Shown here piece after piece: positions 33,788-41,371 of a stretch of DNA of 64,000 bases. The notes under the pieces are model-generated. The model was not told the origin of the DNA, did no database searches, and saw only the letters and a program-made list of their open reading frames with translations. Origin of the DNA: Luteimonas cucumeris. Lineage in GTDB: Bacteria; Pseudomonadota; Gammaproteobacteria; Xanthomonadales; Xanthomonadaceae. Within the stretch, counting starts at the first letter, position 1; each line of letters begins with the position of its first letter. The position numbers and the translations under genes are program-made. The DNA lies in assembly GCF_007830035.1 (NCBI RefSeq), contig NZ_VLKN01000005.1, positions 124,001-188,000 on the forward strand, given 5' to 3'.

Positions 33788-36678
33788 CGGCCGTGCGCCC
33801 TGGCGCGCATGCTCGCCCCATAGCGCAGCGGCGTTTCGTCGGCTTCATCGAAAGCGAGCGCGGCGAACTGCGGTTGCGACCGAGCGATGCCATCCGCCTT
33901 GCGGATCGCCACGCGCAGATCGAACCATGCCGCCTGCCCGGTGACCGGATCGGCGTTGGCGTAGTCGCTTTTCGGCAGCTTGTCGGAGATCAGATGGTTC
34001 AGCAGGAAACCCTGCGAGCTTTCCGGCGCATTCCTGGCCAGGCGCCACGCGCCCTTGCGCTTGCCGATCGCATTCCAGCTCCACACCGTGTCCGGCTGCA
34101 TGTTGCGGGCGAACTTCGCCTGCACGGTGATCGATCCGTGGTGCGAATCGACCGCCACCCAATCCAGGTCGGCGATGCCGTACCGGGCACCCGTGTCAGG
34201 ATGCAGGTAAAGATAATTGCGCGCCGCGATCTGCCGCAGCCACGCATTCTGCGAGCCCCAGGCGTGGTACATGAACATCGGCCGCTGGGTGATGGCGGAC
34301 AGGGGAAAAGCACTCGCTGTGCTCGCCCCATCTCCCGCTAGGGGAGAATGGGAGGCTTCGAGCTCCGCCGATTCGAACGGCTCGTACCAGATCGGCAGCG
34401 GATCGAAATAGGTCGCCACGCGTTTGCGATGTTCGGGCGGCGGCTGCTGCGCGCCATGGCCCTGCGCGGCCAGGCGGAACTTCTGCAGCGTCTCCGAGTA
34501 CAGCTGCAGCACGATCGGCTCGGTCGAGCCGACGAAACCGAAGCGCTGCGCCCATTCCAGGTAACCACGGTTGGCCATCTTGAAATAGCGTGCATGCGCC
34601 GGGATTTCCTCGCGCCAGAAGCCGCCGTTGTCGATGTAGCGCTGCATCTGTTCGGGATTGGGCGCGCCCTTGCCATGCTGCGCGCCGTCCTCACCGCGCC
34701 AGCCGGCGAGCAGGCCCACGCCCGGTGCGCGCTCGTGTCGGACGATGTAGTCGGCATAGTCGCGGTACAACGGCGAACCGTCGGCATGCACCATGCCCGG
34801 CAGGCCCAGCCGCGCGCCGAGGTCGAGCAGTACCGACTGGAAGCCGCGCACGTCGCGTCCCGCGCGTTGCGTCGCCGGATCGAAGACCGGATGGCGGATC
34901 GCGTCGGCCGCGCCGTCGGCGTCGGAGATCGGACGGTCGAGCAGGCTGATGCAGTCGTGGCGTTCGAGATAGGTCGTATCCGGCAGCACCAGATCGGCGT
35001 AGGCGACCATCTCCGACGCGTAGGCATCGGAATAGATGATGTGCGGGATGCGGTATTCGCCGTCCTCGCGGCGGTCGGTGAGCCAGTGCATCGTCTCGCG
35101 CGTATTCATCGCCGAGTTCCAGCTCATGTTGGCCATGAACATCAGCAGCGTGTCGATCGGATACGGATCGCCGGCGTGGGCGTTTCGGATCACGGTGTGC
35201 ATCATGCCGTGCGCCGAGAGCGGATAAGCCCACGAATAGGCGTGATCGATTCGGCGCGGCCGGCCGGCCGCGTCCACCAGCAGGTCGTCGGGCGAGTGCA
35301 CGAAGCCCAGTGGCGGCGCATCCAGCGCGCCGTTGTCCTTGCGCGTCTTGCCGGGCCGGTTCGGCGGCGCAACGGATTTCGGGAACGGCGGCTGGTAGCG
35401 GAACGAACCCGGCGCGTCGACCGCGCCAAGCAGCATCTGCAGCAGGTGCAGGGCGCGGCAGGTATGGAAACCATTACTGTGCGCGCTGATGCCGCGCATC
35501 GCGTGCATCGCCACCGGGCGGCCGATCATTTCCGCGTGCTCGCGACCCCAGGCATCGGTCCAGGCGATCGGGAGTGTCAGGTTGCTTTCGAATGCGGCCT
35601 GCGCCAGTTCGCGCGCGATGCGGCGGATGGTATCGGCAGGAATCCCGCAACGTTCGCTGACCGCGTCGGGTGCGTATTGCGGATCGAGGTAACGTTCGGC
35701 GATCAGCTGGAACACGGGCACGGCGGTCCTGCCGTCGGCTAGCGTGAATTCACCGACGACGGCCGGCGCGATGCCGATCGCGTCCGCGCGTGCCGGCCCG
35801 CCGCCCTGCTCCCAGCACAGCGTATTGCCTTCGGCATCGCGTGCGAACAGGCCATCGTCGGCGCCGCCGGGATTGCGGATCACCAGCCAGTGCGCATTCG
35901 CGTAGCGCACCAGGTAGTCCAGGTCGATCCTGTCCATGCGCAGCAGTTCGTGGATCAGCGCGAACGCGAACAGGCCATCGGTGCCGGGGCGGATGCCGAT
36001 CCATTCGTCGGCGATCGCGCCATAGCCGGTACGTACCGGATTGACCGCGACGATCTTGGCGCCGCGCGCCTTCAGCCTGCCGAGGCCGAGCTTGATCGGA
36101 TTGGAATCGTGGTCCTCGGCCACGCCCCACAGCATGAAATAACGCGCGTGCTCCCAGTCCGGTTCGCCGAATTCCCAGAAGCTGCCGCCCAGCGTGTACA
36201 ACCCGCCGGCAGCCATGTTGACCGAGCAGAAGCCGCCGTGCGCGGCGTAGTTGATCGTGCCGAACTGTTGCGCCCACCAGCCGGTCAGCGCCTGCGACTG
36301 GTCGCGGCCGGTGAAGAACGCCAGTTCATCGGGATTGCGTTCGCGGATCGGCGCCAGCCAGCCGGTGGCGATCTGCAGCGCCTCGTCCCATTCGATCTCG
36401 CGGAACTCGCCGCTGCCACGCTCGCCGACGCGCAGCAGTGGCTTGTCCAGCCGCGCCGGCGAGTAGTGCTGCATGATTCCCGCCGCGCCCTTGGCGCAGA
36501 TCACGCCCTGGTTGACCGGGTGCGCGGGATTGCCTTGCAGATAACGGATCTTGCCGTCGGCCAGCCATACCTTGATGCCGCAGCGGCACGCGCACATGTA
36601 GCACGTGGTCGTCCGGACGTCGTCGCCGGGCGAGGGCGACGTATTGATGGCTGGCTCTTTCGGAGCGGGCGCGCGCAT
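33784..36678 (-). CDS. soeA: Molybdopterin oxidoreductase, SoeA-like (cytoplasmic sulfite dehydrogenase)
   Basis: A 964-residue bis-MGD enzyme. The [4Fe-4S] ligands are C26, C29, C33 and C61 (CYMCACRCG and GVICAKG); C151 in HGGFCSVNMAAG is the probable molybdenum ligand. The N-terminal 25 residues have no twin-arginine or other signal, so the protein stays in the cytoplasm as SoeA does, unlike DmsA or TorA. The order SoeA-B-C with a DmsC-type anchor supports oxidation of sulfite to sulfate feeding the quinone pool. Near residues 780-795 a Ser/Ala/Gly-rich segment is encoded by a REP-like palindrome. ATG 36678 is chosen; the open frame extends further to 36852. Confidence 0.8.
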   Translation of the reverse strand: MRAPAPKEPAINTSPSPGDDVRTTTCYMCACRCGIKVWLADGKIRYLQGNPAHPVNQGVICAKGAAGIMQHYSPARLDKPLLRVGERGSGEFREIEWDEALQIATGWLAPIRERNPDELAFFTGRDQSQALTGWWAQQFGTINYAAHGGFCSVNMAAGGLYTLGGSFWEFGEPDWEHARYFMLWGVAEDHDSNPIKLGLGRLKARGAKIVAVNPVRTGYGAIADEWIGIRPGTDGLFAFALIHELLRMDRIDLDYLVRYANAHWLVIRNPGGADDGLFARDAEGNTLCWEQGGGPARADAIGIAPAVVGEFTLADGRTAVPVFQLIAERYLDPQYAPDAVSERCGIPADTIRRIARELAQAAFESNLTLPIAWTDAWGREHAEMIGRPVAMHAMRGISAHSNGFHTCRALHLLQMLLGAVDAPGSFRYQPPFPKSVAPPNRPGKTRKDNGALDAPPLGFVHSPDDLLVDAAGRPRRIDHAYSWAYPLSAHGMMHTVIRNAHAGDPYPIDTLLMFMANMSWNSAMNTRETMHWLTDRREDGEYRIPHIIYSDAYASEMVAYADLVLPDTTYLERHDCISLLDRPISDADGAADAIRHPVFDPATQRAGRDVRGFQSVLLDLGARLGLPGMVHADGSPLYRDYADYIVRHERAPGVGLLAGWRGEDGAQHGKGAPNPEQMQRYIDNGGFWREEIPAHARYFKMANRGYLEWAQRFGFVGSTEPIVLQLYSETLQKFRLAAQGHGAQQPPPEHRKRVATYFDPLPIWYEPFESAELEASHSPLAGDGASTASAFPLSAITQRPMFMYHAWGSQNAWLRQIAARNYLYLHPDTGARYGIADLDWVAVDSHHGSITVQAKFARNMQPDTVWSWNAIGKRKGAWRLARNAPESSQGFLLNHLISDKLPKSDYANADPVTGQAAWFDLRVAIRKADGIARSQPQFAALAFDEADETPLRYGASMRARAHGR
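34327..34352 (+). repeat. REP-like palindrome inside the soeA coding region
   Basis: The core is TCTCCC-gcta-GGGGAGA, flanked by CCCA and TGGG. It is read in frame in soeA, giving the segment SHSPLAGDGASTASAF. The frame is kept. Confidence 0.6.
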
Positions 36679-36793
36679 GCCGCGTATTGTGCCTGCGCGG
36701 CGCGCGGGAAAGTGTAGGCGGGCCCGGGTCCGCCATTGCGATGTCAAAACGTCCGCGATGATGGCCGGTTTGCGACGGCGGCCTGGGTCCGCC

Positions 36794-37483
36794 CTACGGG
36801 GGGTCGATCGTGATCGCCGGATCGTCGTAGCGCGAATAGCGGATCGTGGCATCGACGGTCTTGCCCTGCACGTGGCTGCTGTGCCGGATCTGCAGCGGCA
36901 GGTCGTCGTCGCCGATCCACATCGTCACGTCGGTCGGTTGCGGCCGGGTGTTGTGCACCAGATACTTGCGCGCGCTGACGCCGTCGATCGTTTCGCGGCC
37001 CTGCGCATCGACGGTCATGGTCGCCTGGTTCTCGGCCAGCTTGCCCGGATCCCGCCATTGGCCCAGGGTGCCCTTGGGCATCGGCATCTTCATCGTGCGT
37101 CCCTGCACGTTCATGTGCATGGTGTCGCCGATGATGACCTGCGTGCCCATCGGCATCCGTATGCGGTAGCGGTCGGGCGCGACGAAATCCATTTCCGTAG
37201 TCATGCCGTCGGGCATCGCGCTGCCGGCCATCTCCATGGTGGCGTGGAAACTGCGCACGGCGAGGAAGGCGTCCATCGCCGCCTTGATCTCGTCGCGCGG
37301 GCTGGGCAACGGATTGAGCTGATCGGCCACCGCCGCGATGCTCGCCGCCGGCGAGGCGGTTCGCGTGGCGGAAGTATCGGGATCCACGGCGGCCGCGGCA
37401 TCGGCGGACGCCTGCGGCTTGCACGCGGCCAGCAGGGCGAGGCAGAACAGGCTCAGGCAAAGGTGGGTCGGGCGGCGGGTCAT
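36794..37483 (-). CDS. Lipoprotein, possibly LolA/LppX-like fold
   Basis: A 229-residue lipoprotein with signal peptide and lipobox LLAAC (cysteine at 21), an Ala/Thr/Ser linker to about residue 55 and then a beta-rich domain: FLAVRSFHATMEM, VAPDRYRIRMPMGTQVIIGDTMHMN (key part DRYRI), DGVSARKYLVH and VTMWIGDDDLPLQIR. That pattern of a curved sheet with DLPLQ near the end resembles LolA/LppX-type carrier folds. It lies 115 bp upstream of soeA on the same strand and may be unrelated to it. Function unknown. Confidence 0.78.
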   Translation of the reverse strand: MTRRPTHLCLSLFCLALLAACKPQASADAAAAVDPDTSATRTASPAASIAAVADQLNPLPSPRDEIKAAMDAFLAVRSFHATMEMAGSAMPDGMTTEMDFVAPDRYRIRMPMGTQVIIGDTMHMNVQGRTMKMPMPKGTLGQWRDPGKLAENQATMTVDAQGRETIDGVSARKYLVHNTRPQPTDVTMWIGDDDLPLQIRHSSHVQGKTVDATIRYSRYDDPAITIDPP

Positions 37484-37654
37484 GGGTCACCTGGGATGGC
37501 GGTGGCGGCAAGGAACTAACGGGCAGGCGCGTTGGCGGCGGTCATCGGTGCCGCACTGTCCTTGGCTTCTGCATCCGCAATCCGGTGGCGGGAAGTGCCA
37601 GCCGCGTCGACGGACATCCCGCCATCGAGATGGTAAAGCCGCCATAATCCGTCC

Positions 37655-38626
37655 ATGGACCGCTACGAGCGCATCAACGCCCTGCACCGCATCCTCAAGT
37701 CCGCGCGCTATCCGGTGACGGTGCCGCGCCTGCAGGAGGAACTCGGCTGCTCGCGCGCCACCGTCTACCGCGACCTCGCCTTCCTGCGCGATGCGCTGAT
37801 GGCACCGGTGGTCGGCGACGGCGAGGCGGGTTTCCGCTACGAGTCCGGCGACGCCGGCCGTTTCGAACTGCCGGGCCTGTGGCTCAATTCCGAGGAACTG
37901 CACGCACTGCTGGCCGCGCAACAACTGCTGGCACGCACCGGCGGCGGCGTGCTGTCGAGCGCACTGGCGCCGCTGCACCAGCGCATCGAAGGCCTGCTGG
38001 CCGAGCATGCCGGCGGCAAGCGCTGGCCGGTCGAGCGCGTGCGCGTCATTCCGCACCGCACCCGCCGCACCGATGAACACGCGTTCCGCACGGCCGCCTC
38101 GGCGGTGCTGGAACGCAAGCGCCTGGCGTTCGAATACCGCGCACGTTCCACCGACGAGAAGACCCGCCGCATCGTCTCGCCGCAGCGCATCACCCATTAC
38201 CGCGACAACTGGTACCTTGATGCCTGGGACCACGAGCGCGAGGCACTGCGCAGCTTTTCGGTCGACCGCATCGGCAATGCGCGGGTGCTGGAAGAAGAGG
38301 CGCTGGACATCGGCGACGACCAGCTCGACCAGCACCTGTCGTCCAGTTACGGCATCTTCTCCGGCGAGCCGAAGGGCTGGGCCACGATCGTGTTCAGCCC
38401 CAAGGCGTCGCGCTGGGTCGCCGACGAGCACTGGCATTCGATGCAGCAGGGGCGCTGGCTGCCTGACGGCCGCTACGAACTGAAGGTGCCGTACGGCACG
38501 TCGCGTGAACTGCTGATGGACGTGCTGCACTATGGCAGCGACGCCGAGATCATCGAGCCGAAATCCTTGCGCGAGCAGGCCCGTTCGCTCTTGTCGCTGG
38601 CATTGAGCCAATACGACCGCGACTGA
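37655..38626 (+). CDS. YafY-type transcriptional regulator with HTH and WYL domains
   Basis: A 323-residue regulator. An HTH_11 domain occupies residues 1-55 (RINALHRILKSARYPVTVPRLQEEL followed by CSRATVYRDLAFLRD, here shortened), and a WYL domain lies at about 140-225 (LAFEYRARS, RRIVSPQRITHYRDNWYLDAWD). WYL domains bind nucleotides or nucleic acid ends and sense DNA damage or metabolites. It is transcribed divergently from the lipoprotein gene. The target genes are unknown. Confidence 0.9.
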   Translation: MDRYERINALHRILKSARYPVTVPRLQEELGCSRATVYRDLAFLRDALMAPVVGDGEAGFRYESGDAGRFELPGLWLNSEELHALLAAQQLLARTGGGVLSSALAPLHQRIEGLLAEHAGGKRWPVERVRVIPHRTRRTDEHAFRTAASAVLERKRLAFEYRARSTDEKTRRIVSPQRITHYRDNWYLDAWDHEREALRSFSVDRIGNARVLEEEALDIGDDQLDQHLSSSYGIFSGEPKGWATIVFSPKASRWVADEHWHSMQQGRWLPDGRYELKVPYGTSRELLMDVLHYGSDAEIIEPKSLREQARSLLSLALSQYDRD

Positions 38627-38741
38627 TCGCGCCCGCCGATCCGGGCTGGCCCGTATGCGACGGACATCGCCAATGACCGGTCATGGGCTTGCCGGCCCGC
38701 TGTAGACATTGCGGGAATACGCGAACGACTAGGATCGGGCC

Positions 38742-39191
38742 ATGCCGAAACGCGTGCTGATCGTCTGTGTCGGCAATATCTGCCGCAGTCCCACCGCCGA
38801 GGCGATCCTGCGCCATCGGTTGCGCGAGCAACCGGACAACGTTGTCGAATCGGCGGGACTGGCGGCGCTGCGCGGCATGCCGATCGACCCGCAGGCCGAG
38901 CAGGTGCTGGCCGCGCACGGGCTTTCTGCCGGAACCCATGTCGCCCGGCAGATCAGTCCCGCGCTGATCGAAGGCGCCGATCTCGTCCTTGCGATGGAGC
39001 GACGACACCTGGAAGCCTTGCGTGTGCTCGCGCCGAAGGCAGTGGGAAAAATTTTCATGCTGGGGAAGTGGCAGCGCAACATCGATATTCCCGATCCATA
39101 CGGTCGCGGAGCCGCTGCATTCAAAAAAGTCTATCCAATGATCGATGCTGCCGTCGAGGCTTGGCTTCCGCGCATTTACACACACGCGTGA
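38742..39191 (+). CDS. Low-molecular-weight protein-tyrosine phosphatase (Wzb-like)
   Basis: A 149-residue phosphatase. The P-loop is CVGNICRS with nucleophile C9 and R15; the general acid lies in DIPDPYG near residue 126. Size and motifs are those of Wzb/Etp. In exopolysaccharide loci it removes phosphates from the Wzc-type kinase, encoded 2 kb downstream, so that polymer assembly can cycle. It is separated from the rest of the locus by a 265-bp spacer. Confidence 0.95.
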   Translation: MPKRVLIVCVGNICRSPTAEAILRHRLREQPDNVVESAGLAALRGMPIDPQAEQVLAAHGLSAGTHVARQISPALIEGADLVLAMERRHLEALRVLAPKAVGKIFMLGKWQRNIDIPDPYGRGAAAFKKVYPMIDAAVEAWLPRIYTHA

Positions 39192-39456
39192 CATCGCTTA
39201 ATGGTGTCGACGCCATCGTGCTTGCGCGAAATCGATGCGCGATCGCTTCATGCACCTGTTCATGACGATGAAGCAGATCGCTTCATGTTCCTATCAGGTT
39301 GTGCTTACTAGATTCGTGTTGACTGAAATGGAAAGCGGTTTCGCAACGAGTGATCGTGCATTCCGCGTAAGGAAGGTCGCCGCCTTGGGGGTGCGGTTGT
39401 TGCACGTGCGGATGCACACGGATTCCAACAACTAACAAGAATCTCCGAGGCAGCGC
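39192..39456 (+). other. Spacer upstream of the exopolysaccharide operon
   Basis: About 265 bp, less GC-rich than its flanks and with no gene. It contains the repeated word GATCGCTTCATG (39240 and 39274). It probably carries the promoter of the wecA-wzc genes. No JUMPstart element is seen. Confidence 0.45.
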
Positions 39457-41307
39457 ATGGAAGATCCAAAACTGGTAGCCGCCAGCGCCATTGCATTGGC
39501 AGTCACCTTGTTCGCCATATTTTCGATACGCCCCGTCGCGCGTCGCTTCGGCCTGGTGGACAGGCCGGACGAGCGCAAGCGCCATCGTGGCCGCATCCCG
39601 CTGATCGGCGGCCTGTGCGTCTTTCTCGGCCTGCTGGTGGGCCTGGGCTACCTGGGTTACCTGGACCGTTTCGCCATGAGCCTGGTCGCCGGCGGCATGT
39701 TGGTCATGCTGATCGGCGTGGTCGACGATCTCAACGACCTGAGCGCCGGTTCGCGCCTGCTGGCGGAAGCCGGCGTCGTGGCGCTGGTGATCGCGGCAAC
39801 CGGTTATTACGTCGACGATCTCGGTCTGCAGCTCGGCGGGCAGCAACTGCGCCTGGGCATTTTCGGCATTCCGCTGACGATCTTCGCCGTGATCGGGCTG
39901 ATCAACGCCTTCAACATGCTCGACGGGATCGACGGGCTTGCCGCATCGATCGCGATGGTCAGCATCGCCGCGATCCTGTTCTTCGACAATGCACACTGGT
40001 CGGTGCCCAGCGCGCTGTTGCTGCTGCAGGTACTGTTCGCCGCGCTGATTCCCTACCTGTTCGTCAACCTGGGCTGGCCGGACGGACGCAAGATCTTCAT
40101 GGGCGACGCCGGCAGCATGCTGATCGGCTTCCTGCTGGCCTGGAGCCTGGTGTTCCTGAGCCACCGCAGCGTCGCGCGGCTGGCGCCGGTCGACGTACTG
40201 TGGTGCGTGGCGCTTCCGATCATGGACACGCTGGCGGTCATGTACCGGCGTGTGCGCAACGGTACCTCGCCGTTCAAGCCGGATCGGCAGCACCTGCATC
40301 ACCTGCTGCTGGATGCCGGCCATCCGCCGCGCATCGTACTGGCGGCGATCGTGCTTGCCGGCGGCCTGCTGGCGATGCTGGGCTACCTGCTGCGCGATAT
40401 TCCAAGCCTGGCCAGCGCGCTGGTGTTCGCAGCAGTGCTGCTGGCCTACGTGCTGTGGCTGCCGCAGCTGCTGCTGCCGGCGGGCGCGGGCTCGTCGCGG
40501 CGCGTGGATGGAGGCGCTTCGCTAGCCATTGCCGGCGACGGCGATCGCGCGCTGGCTGCGCAGCAGGCATGGCAACCGTCTGAGCCACTCATGCCGGATC
40601 AGCATGGCGTTGCCGGCGAACCGATCGCGATGCATGCGCAACCCTCGCAGCTGCCACTGAAGGCCCTGTGCGTGCTCGCCGCGCCTTCCGATGCCGACAA
40701 GATCGCGCCGATCGCGAAACGGCTGTCTCAGGACGGTCGCTTCGATGCGACCGTGTGTGTCAATGCGGGACCCGGGCAGGACCCAGGCGAGGTGCTGCAC
40801 CAGTGCGAGATCACGCCGGGGCACATGCCCTGCGTCACGCACGCCGACGACACGTCCAGCGAAGCCGGCGCCGCAGCATTCGGCGGGATGGAGCGCGTGT
40901 TGCGCGAAGTGCAGCCGGACGTGGTGCTGGTGCCGGCCGATACCGCCGCATCGTTCGCCACCACCCTGGTCGCCTACTACCACCAGATCCCGGTGGTATC
41001 CGTCGACACCGAAACGAAGCCGTCCACCGCGACGGCTTCGGACCTGCCCGACGAGGCCAACCGCAAGGTCATGCGCACGCTGGCGTCGTTGCACGTGGCG
41101 CAGAGTGAATCCTTCGGCCAGCACCTGGTCGAGGAGGGCGTGCCGATCGAGCGCGTGCTGGTGGCGGACAGCGGCCAGAGCGATGCCTGCGGACGCATCC
41201 TGGAAGCGCTGACGGGCCTGCGCGCCGCGCACGACCGGAATCCCGTGCCGGCACCGTATCCGGGCCCATCGCCGGCAGCGGCGCTGCAGGGTGCGCAGGC
41301 GCCATGA
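39457..41307 (+). CDS. WecA-like initiating transferase fused to a degenerate WecB-like half domain
   Basis: A 616-residue protein in two parts. Residues 1-345 are a polytopic polyprenyl-phosphate sugar-1-phosphate transferase with DD at 90-91 (VVDDLND), NAFNMLDGIDGLA near 150, FMGDAGSMLIG near 214 and HLHHLL near 279. It loads the first sugar phosphate on undecaprenyl phosphate. Residues about 401-595 resemble the first half of UDP-GlcNAc 2-epimerase (LREVQPDVVLVPADTAASFATT, IPVVSV, DEANRKVMRTLASLHVAQSE). The epimerase motif HVEAGLRT is replaced by SVDTETKPS and the second Rossmann domain is missing, so this part cannot be an active epimerase. Confidence 0.9.
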   Translation: MEDPKLVAASAIALAVTLFAIFSIRPVARRFGLVDRPDERKRHRGRIPLIGGLCVFLGLLVGLGYLGYLDRFAMSLVAGGMLVMLIGVVDDLNDLSAGSRLLAEAGVVALVIAATGYYVDDLGLQLGGQQLRLGIFGIPLTIFAVIGLINAFNMLDGIDGLAASIAMVSIAAILFFDNAHWSVPSALLLLQVLFAALIPYLFVNLGWPDGRKIFMGDAGSMLIGFLLAWSLVFLSHRSVARLAPVDVLWCVALPIMDTLAVMYRRVRNGTSPFKPDRQHLHHLLLDAGHPPRIVLAAIVLAGGLLAMLGYLLRDIPSLASALVFAAVLLAYVLWLPQLLLPAGAGSSRRVDGGASLAIAGDGDRALAAQQAWQPSEPLMPDQHGVAGEPIAMHAQPSQLPLKALCVLAAPSDADKIAPIAKRLSQDGRFDATVCVNAGPGQDPGEVLHQCEITPGHMPCVTHADDTSSEAGAAAFGGMERVLREVQPDVVLVPADTAASFATTLVAYYHQIPVVSVDTETKPSTATASDLPDEANRKVMRTLASLHVAQSESFGQHLVEEGVPIERVLVADSGQSDACGRILEALTGLRAAHDRNPVPAPYPGPSPAAALQGAQAP

Positions 41308-41371
41308 CATCCGCCTCCGTGCATCGCCCGCGAACGCGCGGCGGCCTCTCATCCACGACCGGTGAAAGAAC

